A DNA stretch of 40,882 bases from Sulfobacillus harzensis (GTDB lineage Bacteria; Bacillota; Sulfobacillia; Sulfobacillales; Sulfobacillaceae). Shown in pieces: positions 31,410 to 39,611 of this stretch (position 1 is its first letter; each line of letters begins with the position of its first letter). The notes beneath the pieces were generated by a model. The model did no database searches and was not told the origin of the DNA. It saw nothing but the letters and a program-made list of their open reading frames with translations. A program made the position numbers and the translations under genes. The stretch spans positions 1 through 40,882 of the forward strand of contig NZ_JABBVZ010000031.1 in assembly GCF_012933365.1 (NCBI RefSeq). The letters run 5' to 3'.

Positions 31410-32303
31410 TCACGCTTCCCCTGTTCCCGATCCGGACAGTTTCCCATAGATCTTTAACAGCCCGGCCACATCCGAGTCTCCCTCGCCCATTTGGCAGGCC
31501 ATCTGATACAAGCTGGCCACTAAGGCCAGCCCCGGCAAGGGGACACCCAATTCCCACGACAAATTGGTGGCCAGGCGCAGATCTTTGACCATCAGCCGCG
31601 CGGCGAAATCCGGAGGAAATCGCCCGGTTAAGAGCTTCTCCCGCTTGGATACGGCCATGCCGTTGTTCGCCCCGCCCCCCGCGATCACATCCAAAAACTG
31701 CTCCGGGTCCAGGCCGCTACGTTGAACAATGGAGAGTCCCTCGGCCACGGCCAGCATATTCAGGGCTGCCATCGTGTTGTTGGCCAGCTTGACCGTGCTG
31801 CCGGCGCCCGACGGACCAACATGCAGAGCGTTTCGTCCCATAGCTAAAAAGAGTGGCCGGGCCCGTAAAAACCCCTCTTCGGGACCGCCGACCATAAACG
31901 TCAAGATGCCGTCCCGGGCCTGGGGCGCACTCCCGGTGACCGGCGCATCCAGCATGATGGCCCCGCGCGCCGCGAATTTCCGGCTCAGCGCCCGGACGAG
32001 TTCGGGCGACACGGTACTGGAGTCGATGACCAGCGTTCCCGGGCGAACGGTTGCAAGACACCCCTCGTCCTCTCCACCAAGGACCGCGTCGACGGCGGCG
32101 TCATCGGACAGCATCGTCACGATGACATCGGCCTCCTTCGCCCCTTCCGCCGGGGACGACGCCACCTCCACACCCTGCTCCCGAAACCATGCCAAAGGCT
32201 TAGAGCTTCGGTTATAGACGGTAAGGGCATACCCCTTGGCCAATAGATTTTTCGCCATAGGGGCCCCCATGGTTCCCAAGCCGGCAAAGAAAATACGCAT
32301 CAT
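31410..32303 (-). CDS. 3-hydroxyisobutyrate dehydrogenase-family oxidoreductase
   Basis: This 297-residue NAD(P)-dependent beta-hydroxyacid dehydrogenase has the Rossmann motif FFAGLGTMGAPMAKNLLAKGY at the start, DAPVTGSAPQARDG as substrate-binding block, GPSGAGSTVKLANN with the catalytic Lys, and a C-terminal helical domain. The frame is open far upstream, but ATG at 32303 overlaps the preceding stop (ATGA) behind AAAGGA and matches family starts. The family includes tartronate semialdehyde and other short hydroxyacid reductases. As the last gene of a sugar-acid operon it may reduce a semialdehyde end product, which is inference. Confidence 0.87.
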   Translation of the reverse strand: MMRIFFAGLGTMGAPMAKNLLAKGYALTVYNRSSKPLAWFREQGVEVASSPAEGAKEADVIVTMLSDDAAVDAVLGGEDEGCLATVRPGTLVIDSSTVSPELVRALSRKFAARGAIMLDAPVTGSAPQARDGILTFMVGGPEEGFLRARPLFLAMGRNALHVGPSGAGSTVKLANNTMAALNMLAVAEGLSIVQRSGLDPEQFLDVIAGGGANNGMAVSKREKLLTGRFPPDFAARLMVKDLRLATNLSWELGVPLPGLALVASLYQMACQMGEGDSDVAGLLKIYGKLSGSGTGEA

Positions 32304-33253
32304 ATCTGTCCTTTCGCATCGTGGAGAATGGGCACCGCCAAGTCCGCCACGGGGCATCCCGGCGGGCTCATCAACTCTTCCAGCCCTAGCCTTCGAATCT
32401 GTTCCCAGGCTACGCGTGCCCGGTGCACCCGCTCTCTTCCCAACTGCACGGCTTGAGCCTCCCAATGTTTCCCGCTGGGATAAATGTTGGGTGCGTTGCG
32501 AACGCCGAACTTCAAGTAAACGGGGGCCAGGTAGCGGATGAAGTCTTCGATTTCCCGGTACCGCACAAAGCCTCCCACATCGTCGGGCGATTCGACGTAG
32601 ATATCCAGTGGGACGCCGGTCACTTGCCGTATTGTCGACATTTGCTCTACCGTCAAGTCTGTCGGACAGTTGTAGGTGGCCACCCCAAAATCACTGAGGA
32701 GCTTGATGGACAAGGGGTTGGCCGCACCCATCATCACCGACACTTTAATACGCATGTCCTCAGGCCAAATGCCCTGCTGCTTGAGCTGCTGGTGTGCGGC
32801 AATGAGCCCTTCGTCCGCCACCAGCACCGATCGAATCCCCAGTTCGTAGGCCCGGAACACATCGTCGAGCGCCGCGCGAACCGCATCGATTCCCCGGAGG
32901 CGCGGTCGGACCACCCCGCCATTCGGGGCCGCCTGCATCGCCGACGGCTCAAATCCGGCCCGGGGGCCCACAAATAAACTCACCTCAACCGCATGCTGGC
33001 GTCCCATGGCCGCCATTTCGCCAATCTCGCTGTCGGTCAAGAGCTGAATGCCGCTCCCTTCGGACACGCGATGGAGCGGAACATCCAAGTTCTTTGCCTC
33101 ATCAAGGACCGCTTCCAGAACACGGGGGCCTTCCACGCTGGGAATTTCAAAGCGGAATGATCCTCCATCCTGAAACCGAACGGCGCTCGGCTCGCGCTTG
33201 TCGTCATCAAGGGGCATATTGAGAGCCACCAATGCCCTTTCGCTTTGCCTCAT
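32300..33253 (-). CDS. U32-peptidase-like TIM-barrel protein of unknown function
   Basis: This 317-residue protein resembles sequences annotated as 'U32 family peptidase' that occur beside enolase-superfamily genes. Recognisable blocks are FEIPSVEGPRVLEAVLDEA, HRVSEGSGIQLLTDSEI, VSLFVGPRAG, VLVADEGL, NCPTDLTVEQMSTIR and LKFGVRNAPNIYPSG. No classical protease residues can be named, and a barrel enzyme acting on a sugar-acid intermediate is as plausible as a peptidase. AGGAGGG precedes the ATG. It overlaps the next gene by 4 bp (ATGA), so the products are made together. Confidence 0.7.
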   Translation of the reverse strand: MRQSERALVALNMPLDDDKREPSAVRFQDGGSFRFEIPSVEGPRVLEAVLDEAKNLDVPLHRVSEGSGIQLLTDSEIGEMAAMGRQHAVEVSLFVGPRAGFEPSAMQAAPNGGVVRPRLRGIDAVRAALDDVFRAYELGIRSVLVADEGLIAAHQQLKQQGIWPEDMRIKVSVMMGAANPLSIKLLSDFGVATYNCPTDLTVEQMSTIRQVTGVPLDIYVESPDDVGGFVRYREIEDFIRYLAPVYLKFGVRNAPNIYPSGKHWEAQAVQLGRERVHRARVAWEQIRRLGLEELMSPPGCPVADLAVPILHDAKGQI

Positions 33254-33282
33254 GGCGAATCCCTCCTCTTCTCTTGGACCCG

Positions 33283-34446
33283 CTAGTGGGTGGATTCAAA
33301 CCCGCGGCGCTGCTCCCATCCCGTCCGGAAGAGCGGCAGGAAGTTCTGCGGATTGTATGGGTGGCGCAGAATTTCATCAATGTTCAAGTCCGCGCCCAGC
33401 CCAGGTGCCTCCGGCGGCACGACATAGCCGTTCTCCTGGGTCAGGTGATGGGTTAATAGGCGTCCTTCCCATTCGGCGTTGAACTCGTCGAAGAACTCGT
33501 GCAGATAAAAGTTGGGACTGGCGGCGTTGAGGTGAGCGCAGACCAGGGAGCAAATCGGGCCTTGGGCGCTATGCGGGGCAATCACGGCGTTATGGGCATG
33601 CGCCATTCCCACCACATCGCGCGCCGCGGTCAGCCCCATATGCTGCGGCTCCAACTGCACCACGCTGACGGCATCATGCGACAGCAATTCTGAGAATTGC
33701 TCGCGGGAATAATAATCTTCGCCGCACGCAATCGGCACCGGCGAACGGTGCGCCACCTCCACCATAGATGCGATGCGATATGGCGGAACCGCCGCCTCGA
33801 ACCACGACGGTTGGTACGGCGCAATGGCCTCGGCGAACTGCAGCGCCGTAGCCACGGAGAAGCGATTGTGGCCCTCGATGAGAATATCCACGTCCGGACC
33901 CACCGCATCCCGAACAGCCGCCACAATATCCACCGTGAGGTGAAACTCGGGGCGATCGACGACCCGCCAGGCCGTGCCAAACGGGTCAAACTTCAAGGCC
34001 GTGTAGCCCCGGCGAACCACCTCCTTCGCTTGCTCGGCAAACGCTTCGGGGGTGCGGCCGGCCTCCGATTGATACCAACCATTGGCATAGACCCTCAACT
34101 TGTCGTGCACCTTGCCGCCCAACAGTTGGTACAATGGCACTCCCAAGGCCTTGCCCTTAATGTCCCAGCACGCGGTCTCAATTGCGCTCAGTGCCGCCCC
34201 TTGAATTTGCCCGCCATCGGAGAAGAAATCCCGAAACAAAAGCAGGCTCAGCCGACTCGTGTCAAACGGGTCCATCCCTTTGACCACTTGAAACATCTCA
34301 TGAATGGCGGCTTCTGTCGCCTTGCCAAATCCGTTGACGGTTCCTTCCCCGATTCCGCTGATGCCTTCGTCTGTGCTTAAGCGACAGAAAAGCCAGTTCT
34401 TCCAAGGATTCCCCGCTATGTAGGTCTCGATTTCTGTGATGCGCAT
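33283..34446 (-). CDS. Mandelate racemase/galactonate dehydratase-type enolase-superfamily enzyme
   Basis: This is a 387-residue acid-sugar dehydratase candidate. The capping domain starts MRITEIETYIAGNPWKNWL. GWYQSEAGRTPEAF, LKFDPFG, the metal ligands in IEGHNRFS, WFEAAVPP and CGEDYYSRE, and the catalytic His in VIAPHSAQGPI follow the D-galactonate dehydratase pattern. GAGGGAGGCGAG precedes the ATG. It would dehydrate an aldonate to a 2-keto-3-deoxy acid. Its neighbours (SDR, lactonase-like hydrolase, sugar importer, AraR-type repressor) support an oxidative sugar pathway. The sugar is not identifiable. Confidence 0.85.
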   Translation of the reverse strand: MRITEIETYIAGNPWKNWLFCRLSTDEGISGIGEGTVNGFGKATEAAIHEMFQVVKGMDPFDTSRLSLLLFRDFFSDGGQIQGAALSAIETACWDIKGKALGVPLYQLLGGKVHDKLRVYANGWYQSEAGRTPEAFAEQAKEVVRRGYTALKFDPFGTAWRVVDRPEFHLTVDIVAAVRDAVGPDVDILIEGHNRFSVATALQFAEAIAPYQPSWFEAAVPPYRIASMVEVAHRSPVPIACGEDYYSREQFSELLSHDAVSVVQLEPQHMGLTAARDVVGMAHAHNAVIAPHSAQGPICSLVCAHLNAASPNFYLHEFFDEFNAEWEGRLLTHHLTQENGYVVPPEAPGLGADLNIDEILRHPYNPQNFLPLFRTGWEQRRGFESTH

Positions 34447-34493
34447 GTCCTCGCCTCCCTCAAAATAACCACCTGTACATGTCTATGCGTCTT

Positions 34494-35288
34494 CTACCGC
34501 GAATTCTGACGCGGCAATTCCAACTGTTGGCTGTATACGGTATGGCTCAGGCCACCGTCTATTTTGATGTGCGCGCCCGTCATGTACGGCTCCCGACAGA
34601 CAAACGCCACCGCGCGTCCGACATCTTCCGGGGTGCAAAGCCGTCGGAAGGGCAGCGCCTGGCCGCCCGCCTTCAGCATGTCGTCCGAGTACCAACGGTG
34701 TTCCCCGGGTGTATCCACCCAACCAGGCTCGACGAGGTTCACTCGAATGCCATTCCACATTAATTCCGTCGCCAGCGACAACGCCATGTTGTGCTGGGCG
34801 GATTTCACAATCCGATAGTCCATGCCGCCGGGATACGGCAAATAGGCCCATGGTGATGTCAGTTGGATCATCGTTCCGGCGATATGGTTCTGGACCATTC
34901 GGCGCGCGAATACCTGCAGCACGTGAAATGCCCCGTAAATGCCCACCTCAACGGCGCGCGACAATTCGTCAAACGGGGTGTCGAGGAAGGGCCTCCGCTC
35001 GCTGGTGATAGCGTTTGATACCACAATCGAGGCCGGCCCCAGCGTGGACTCCACCGCATCAGCCAAGGCTTGGACATCTTCTCTTCGGCTGACATCACCA
35101 CTAACATAAAGGGAACGCACGTCAAACTGGCGTAACTCCTCCATTAAGGCGGCCGCTTGTTCGCCGGGCTTTAGATCAAAGATGCAAATGTCGGCCCCAG
35201 CCTTGGCCAACTCGACAGCAATGCCTCGGCCGATACCGGCAGCCGCACCGGTCAGCACCGCAATTTGCCCTGCCAGTTCATCTCCCAT
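34494..35288 (-). CDS. Short-chain dehydrogenase/reductase (probable sugar or sugar-acid dehydrogenase)
   Basis: This 264-residue SDR has the cofactor motif TGAAAGIGRG near residues 14-23, an NAxxS-like NAITSERRPF block, and the catalytic pair MDYRIVKSAQ (YxxxK). Asp in IFDLKPG after strand two suggests NAD preference. It starts one base inside the preceding stop codon (TAATG), so it is coupled to the MBL-fold gene. The expected step is oxidation of an aldose to its lactone. Confidence 0.85.
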   Translation of the reverse strand: MGDELAGQIAVLTGAAAGIGRGIAVELAKAGADICIFDLKPGEQAAALMEELRQFDVRSLYVSGDVSRREDVQALADAVESTLGPASIVVSNAITSERRPFLDTPFDELSRAVEVGIYGAFHVLQVFARRMVQNHIAGTMIQLTSPWAYLPYPGGMDYRIVKSAQHNMALSLATELMWNGIRVNLVEPGWVDTPGEHRWYSDDMLKAGGQALPFRRLCTPEDVGRAVAFVCREPYMTGAHIKIDGGLSHTVYSQQLELPRQNSR

Positions 35289-36121
35289 TATCGTTGCTCC
35301 TTAGTGTCAAAGTTGCGGCAAACCAAATCCGCTAATGTGCGTGTGGCACGGAATGCCTGGTCGTGGCCCAGCAAAATCGGGTTGCCGTAGCCCAGCACCA
35401 CGACGTTAAGCCATGGATGACGCTCCCGCGCATATCGTACGGCCGCTTCCACACGTCCCAAGTTCCCCCAGAAGGCGTCATAGTGCATGGGGACCAGTGT
35501 GCGTGCACCGATCTGAACCGCTAGTTCCACAGATTCTTCAGCGGTCAGATTGCCGACGATGTCCCGCGATTCCCGAAAGTAGTCACGTCCGTTGATGGGC
35601 AGCATGGCGACATCAATGCGATGTTGCGCGAGATCCTCAATCATCCCTGGATAGAGAATGGTGTCGCCACTGTGATACACGGTGACCCCCGGGGCCCGGA
35701 TTACGTAACCCAGAAAGCGTCCGGGCGGATCGCCAAGGCCATATCCTCCATTCGCATGGACGCCGTGCGCGCTCAAAACCGGGGTCACCGTGAAGTCTCC
35801 AAGCGCCAGGTCTTGTCCGGGCCTTGCCAAGTACAAGCGCTGATCCCGAAATCCCAGGGCCTGGGCAGCGTGTTCCAACGGCTCGGGAACAATGAGGGAT
35901 AGGGCCGGCATCGTGGCATGAATCTGCTCGAGAAGCGGTTGATCAAAGTGATCAATATGCTCATGGGTCACAAGCGCCGCATCGAGTGGGTCCAGATCGG
36001 GCAGCGTCATCCAAGGCTCTTTGGCTCCCGCCGTTGCGGTAAGAAACAAATCCACCGCGATGCGGGTCGTTCCAGACGCCAAGAGAAAGCTTGCTTGCCC
36101 AATCCAGGTGATCTGCACCAT
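35288..36121 (-). CDS. UlaG-like metallo-beta-lactamase-fold hydrolase
   Basis: This is a 277-residue metal-dependent hydrolase. Metal-binding motifs are VTHEHIDHFDQ (HxHxDH), YHSGDTI and a late MHYDAFWG. It starts ITWIGQASFLL as UlaG-type lactonases and related proteins do. UlaG hydrolyses L-ascorbate-6-phosphate lactone, so a lactonase role between the SDR and the dehydratase fits the pathway logic. General MBL hydrolase activity is the alternative. It is separated from tatA by a hairpin with a T-run. Confidence 0.8.
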   Translation of the reverse strand: MVQITWIGQASFLLASGTTRIAVDLFLTATAGAKEPWMTLPDLDPLDAALVTHEHIDHFDQPLLEQIHATMPALSLIVPEPLEHAAQALGFRDQRLYLARPGQDLALGDFTVTPVLSAHGVHANGGYGLGDPPGRFLGYVIRAPGVTVYHSGDTILYPGMIEDLAQHRIDVAMLPINGRDYFRESRDIVGNLTAEESVELAVQIGARTLVPMHYDAFWGNLGRVEAAVRYARERHPWLNVVVLGYGNPILLGHDQAFRATRTLADLVCRNFDTKEQR

Positions 36122-36144
36122 CGTTCACTCGCCCCCAGTTAACC

Positions 36145-36185
36145 AAAAAACAGAGACCGGCACGCGCCCGCTTGGCCGCGCGTGC
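36145..36185 (-). terminator. Intercistronic terminator-like hairpin between tatA and the MBL gene
   Basis: A perfect 8-bp stem GCACGCGC/GCGCGTGC (36160-36167 with 36178-36185) is followed on the minus strand, after 9 nt, by six T (plus 36145-36150). It could partially terminate transcription so that the importer and TatA are made in excess of the enzymes. Confidence 0.55.
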
Positions 36186-36206
36186 GCTTGACATGTGTTC
36201 CGGGCT

Positions 36207-36425
36207 TTATTGACCCGGCGTCTGGTCCATTGGGGCGGCGGATTCCTCCGTGGCGACGGTGGCCACCGCGTCCGTCTTTATCTCATGACCCGCCTGGCCG
36301 TCCCGGAACATCTTCATTGTCTGTCCCAGCCCCTTGCCCAGCTCGGGCAGCCGCTTGGGCCCGAAAATCAAGAGAACGATAATCAAGAGCACAATAATGT
36401 GCATCGGCGAGAATAGGTCGAACAT
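36207..36425 (-). CDS. tatA: Twin-arginine translocase subunit TatA/E
   Basis: This is a 72-residue protein with one N-terminal transmembrane helix (MHIIVLLIIVLLIFG), the hinge FGPKRLPELGKGLGQ that defines TatA/E, and an amphipathic helix, followed by an acidic tail. It forms the protein-conducting part of the Tat translocase for folded substrates. It sits inside an ABC sugar importer operon whose binding protein has a Tat signal, which suggests dedicated export. No tatC is present here. AAAGGGGAAGG precedes the ATG. Confidence 0.92.
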   Translation of the reverse strand: MFDLFSPMHIIVLLIIVLLIFGPKRLPELGKGLGQTMKMFRDGQAGHEIKTDAVATVATEESAAPMDQTPGQ

Positions 36426-36444
36426 GTTGCCTTCCCCTTTCTTG

Positions 36445-37203
36445 CTAGCCGGCTCGGTAGTCGGACATCACCAACTCGGTGAGCTCATCGACGGAGGTCT
36501 CCCCCACCGCCTTGTCAAACACCACCCGGCCGTGAGAGAGCCAATTGACGCGATCACAGACCTCAAACACCTGCGCGTAATTGTGGGCGATAAGCAGGAT
36601 GGCGGTGTTTTTGGTCTTCTTCAAATCGACCACCAGATCCAGGATCATGCGTCCTTCCCGGGCTCCCATGGCCGCCAGCGGCTCGTCCAGAATCAATACC
36701 TTGGGTTCGCTGAAGATGCTGCGAGCCACCGCGATGGCTTGGCGCTGTCCTCCGGAAAGCCAAGCCACTTCCGTATTGACGTCGGGTACGTTGACCTTGA
36801 TTTGCTTCAGATACTCCACCGTCTGCCGCCGCATCTCCCGATCGTTGAGGAACGGAATGCCAAGAATGCGCCGAAGTATTTCCTGCTTGAGAAACACGTT
36901 TCGGTAGATGGGGAGATGGTTGATGAGGCCTAAGTCTTGGTACACCGTCTCGATGCCGCGAAGGCGCGCATCCGCCGGCGACGAAAACCGGACCGGCTTC
37001 CCTTCCATCAACAGTTCGCCGTGGTCTTGCGCGTGATAACCGGTCAGTATCTTGATTAACGTCGACTTGCCGGCGCCGTTGTTGCCGACCAATCCCACGA
37101 CCTGCCCGGGGTACAGGCGGATGTTGACCTCCTCCAGCACGCGAACCGGGCCAAAGGACTTGCTGATGTTCTTGGCTTCGAAGATGGCATTGTCGCTAGC
37201 CAC
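36445..37203 (-). CDS. Sugar ABC importer ATPase (single-domain RbsA/XylG type)
   Basis: This 252-residue ATPase has Walker A GNNGAGKSTLIKILTGY, the CUT2-type MEGKPVRFSSPADARLRGIETVYQDL, the signature WLSGGQRQAIAVARSI and Walker B VLILDEPLAAMG. It is half the length of RbsA, as in the FrcA-type importers that use one ATPase domain. It follows the permease with an 8-bp overlap. Probable substrates are monosaccharides. Confidence 0.9.
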   Translation of the reverse strand: MASDNAIFEAKNISKSFGPVRVLEEVNIRLYPGQVVGLVGNNGAGKSTLIKILTGYHAQDHGELLMEGKPVRFSSPADARLRGIETVYQDLGLINHLPIYRNVFLKQEILRRILGIPFLNDREMRRQTVEYLKQIKVNVPDVNTEVAWLSGGQRQAIAVARSIFSEPKVLILDEPLAAMGAREGRMILDLVVDLKKTKNTAILLIAHNYAQVFEVCDRVNWLSHGRVVFDKAVGETSVDELTELVMSDYRAG

Positions 37204-38209
37204 TCCTTCCCGCCCCCTTTCGGACCCGCGACATGCGGATGTTCAAAATCATGGCCACGCCGATGGCTAGACCAAGCACCAAGTCGAAATAGTAGGCATT
37301 CACCCCTAAGAGATTCAGCCCTTCCTGCAGTGCCGCAATCACGAATGCGCCAATGGCGGCGCCGATAATGGTTCCGGAACCGCCGGTGAGCGCCGTGCCG
37401 CCAATGACCGCGGCCGCAATGCCCTCCAGCAAGAGACCGGTGCCCCCCGCCAAGGGATCAATTGACGAAATGCGGAATCCTTCGATGATGCCCAGCAACC
37501 CGGACAACCCCGATGCCAAGACGAAGTTCCAGATTTTCACCCGGTCGACGGCAATCCCGACCTCCCGGCTGGCAATCAGGTTGCTCCCCACCGATGTGGT
37601 ATGCAGTCCAAAAGGCGTCTTGTTTAGGATGAAATGCCAAATGACCACGATAATCACGGCCCACGCCACTATGCTGTATGTCCCACCGCCCATAATGGTG
37701 GTCAAAAGGGTGGATGGCGGGGTGACCGGAAACCCGTTGGTAATTATCAGGGTTAAGCCATTTAAGGCATACAGCACCGCCAGGGTGGCGATAAACGACG
37801 GGACGCCCACCTTCACGGTGAGCACGCCGTTGATGAATCCGACCGCCAGGCTGGCGGCCAGCGCGACAAGAATCGCCACAACCAGCGGCACCCCCGCTTG
37901 GTTGATGAAGTACATGACCACCGGCGCGAAGGCAAAGACATTTCCCACCGATAAGTCAATTTCGCCCAGCACCATCACCATGACTTCGGCCACACCGACA
38001 ATGGCAATCTCCGCAGCGAGTTGGAAGGCCACCTGAAGATTGCCGAGCGTAAGGAACTGTGCGCTCAGCACCTGAAAAATCACAATCAGGGCGACCGCCA
38101 CCAAGCCAATAGACGCTTCGCGATAGCGAAGAACCCTCAAAATGCCCCCTTCCCCGCCCTGCGACCGCTGGCTTGGGGAACCGGGGTGTTGTTCCGGTTG
38201 CGCGCTCAT
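37196..38209 (-). CDS. Sugar ABC importer permease (RbsC/CUT2 type)
   Basis: This 337-residue membrane permease of the carbohydrate uptake-2 class shows VMVLGEIDLSVGNVFAF (family 'G.IDLSVG'), AAVIGGTALTGGSGTIIGAAIGA and LLGVNAYYFDLVLGLAIG, all characteristic RbsC blocks. About nine to ten hydrophobic segments. The N-terminal tail is hydrophilic and GGEGG-rich. It overlaps the ATPase gene by 8 bp and follows the binding-protein gene after 13 bp. Confidence 0.9.
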   Translation of the reverse strand: MSAQPEQHPGSPSQRSQGGEGGILRVLRYREASIGLVAVALIVIFQVLSAQFLTLGNLQVAFQLAAEIAIVGVAEVMVMVLGEIDLSVGNVFAFAPVVMYFINQAGVPLVVAILVALAASLAVGFINGVLTVKVGVPSFIATLAVLYALNGLTLIITNGFPVTPPSTLLTTIMGGGTYSIVAWAVIIVVIWHFILNKTPFGLHTTSVGSNLIASREVGIAVDRVKIWNFVLASGLSGLLGIIEGFRISSIDPLAGGTGLLLEGIAAAVIGGTALTGGSGTIIGAAIGAFVIAALQEGLNLLGVNAYYFDLVLGLAIGVAMILNIRMSRVRKGAGRSG

Positions 38210-38222
38210 AGCGACATCCTCT

Positions 38223-39302
38223 CTATGCCTTCGCTAGGTCAAGCTCTTTTGACGTCGATCCTTCAAATCGGGATTTGGTCTTGAGATAGGGAGCGACATT
38301 GGCCTTGGTGATGAATTTGAGGCCTGTCTCGATGTCGGAAGGGTACTCCAACCCGCCCGAGAGCTTGTACAAATAAAGCTCCAACAGCGGATAAAAACCC
38401 TGCTGGTACGGCTGCTGATCAATGGTGAAGTCCACGTACCCTTCTTGAATCAGTTGCAGAGTCAGCGGCAGCAGGTCGAATCCGCCGGCGTGCCACCCCT
38501 GGGAGGTCAGATTGTACTGCTTCATCACCTGCCCCAAGCTCTGGGTGCTTCCGGCGTCCACCGCAAACATGCCTTTGGCGCTCTTGTGCCCCTGATACCA
38601 GGACTGAACGGCTGGGAGCTCTTGCTCCAGCAAGGCGCCCGTTGCCACCACGTCATAGCTGATCGGGCTGCCGGCCGCTTTGATGGCCGCGATAATCCCG
38701 TCCATGCGCGGCTGAATGTTCAGGGAGCCCGGGGTGGCAATAAAAAGACCGATGTGGCTCCCTTTGGGAACCAGCTCAAGAATGCGTTGGCCCAGCAATT
38801 GCCCCGCTTGATAGAGGTTTTGCCCGATATAGGCCATGCGCTTGTTGGGGCTGCCCGCCGGCGCATCGCTGTTGTAGGATACCACAGGGATGCCGGCCGC
38901 CAGCGCCCGCGCAATGGGCGCATTGAATGCTGTGGGATCGATGATGGACGTGGCAATTCCGTCGGCATTGGCCGCGATGGCTGCATCAATGGCGTTGACC
39001 ATTTGACTCACCTGGCTGGTCTCAGAGCCTGTCCACGAATAAGTGCAGCCCGTCATGTTGCAGGCATCCTGAATTCCGTAAATCGTGGGGACAAAGAATG
39101 GATTGGTTGTCACGTGGTTCACGAACACAAATTTCCATTTTGGATGGGATGGATAATCAGTGCCGCTTCCGGAAGAAGCATTGGCCGTCTTAATGCCGCA
39201 CGAAGCTAACAAGGCGGTGGTGGCGATGGTCGCCCCACCCATGACCCCGCCTTTGAGAAGCGATCGGCGGCTGACGTTGAGCGCATTGTCCTTAGTGTCC
39301 AC
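38223..39302 (-). CDS. Sugar ABC importer substrate-binding lipoprotein with Tat signal
   Basis: This 359-residue type-I binding protein begins with a twin-arginine motif (SRRSLLKGG, residues 11-19), a hydrophobic stretch and a lipobox ending LLASC near residue 35, so it should be exported folded by Tat and lipid-anchored. The body resembles ribose/xylose-type binding proteins (FVNHVTTNPFFVP, ADGIATSIIDPTAF, GIPVVSYNSDAP). GTG start with AGGAGGG 6 nt before. First gene of the operon, divergent from the AraR-type repressor. Tat export of a sugar-binding protein is uncommon and pairs with tatA two genes later. Confidence 0.9.
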   Translation of the reverse strand: MDTKDNALNVSRRSLLKGGVMGGATIATTALLASCGIKTANASSGSGTDYPSHPKWKFVFVNHVTTNPFFVPTIYGIQDACNMTGCTYSWTGSETSQVSQMVNAIDAAIAANADGIATSIIDPTAFNAPIARALAAGIPVVSYNSDAPAGSPNKRMAYIGQNLYQAGQLLGQRILELVPKGSHIGLFIATPGSLNIQPRMDGIIAAIKAAGSPISYDVVATGALLEQELPAVQSWYQGHKSAKGMFAVDAGSTQSLGQVMKQYNLTSQGWHAGGFDLLPLTLQLIQEGYVDFTIDQQPYQQGFYPLLELYLYKLSGGLEYPSDIETGLKFITKANVAPYLKTKSRFEGSTSKELDLAKA

Positions 39303-39414
39303 AAAATACCCTCCTGTCTTATTCGACCTGATCCGTTGGCGTTACGGTTCGAACAGGGTGGTTATGTAATGCTCAGAAGTGGAAACCCAGCACGCACCAA
39401 TTCGTCTCAATACA

Positions 39415-39452
39415 CACTATTCTCAGGCAAGATGAAACCTTGAGAAATAGTG
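39415..39452. promoter_or_regulatory. Imperfect inverted repeat in the divergent sugar-operon control region
   Basis: CACTATT-CTCAGG (39415-39427) is mirrored by CCTTGAGAAATAGTG (39438-39452) with single-base bulges; the core CACTATTnCTCA arms are about 11 bp. It sits midway between the binding-protein gene and araR, where a shared operator or activator site would be. The remainder of 39303-39576 is AT-rich and non-coding. Confidence 0.45.
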
Positions 39453-39541
39453 GAATCAGTTTATCCGGTCATTTCCAGTTAGTCAATATCGGATTTTCAC
39501 TCTTTTTCCATAATCGGTAGCACTAGACCCTAAAAAATCGC

Positions 39542-39611
39542 TATAGTTAAAGGCAACAACCGCAAGGAGGACGAGCGTGGCCAACCAAAAAAATCCCATG
39601 TACGTACAAAT
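39542..39611 (+). promoter_or_regulatory. araR promoter element and AraR-box-like palindrome
   Basis: A -10 candidate TATAGT lies at 39542-39547, about 30 bp before the GTG. The ribosome site AAGGAGG follows. Inside the first codons, ATGTACGTACAAAT (39598-39611) contains the perfect palindrome TGTACGTACA, and its right half GTACAAAT equals the half-site I recall for B. subtilis AraR (ATTTGTAC). It could mediate autorepression by roadblock, although it also encodes conserved residues MYVQIA. Confidence 0.4.
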
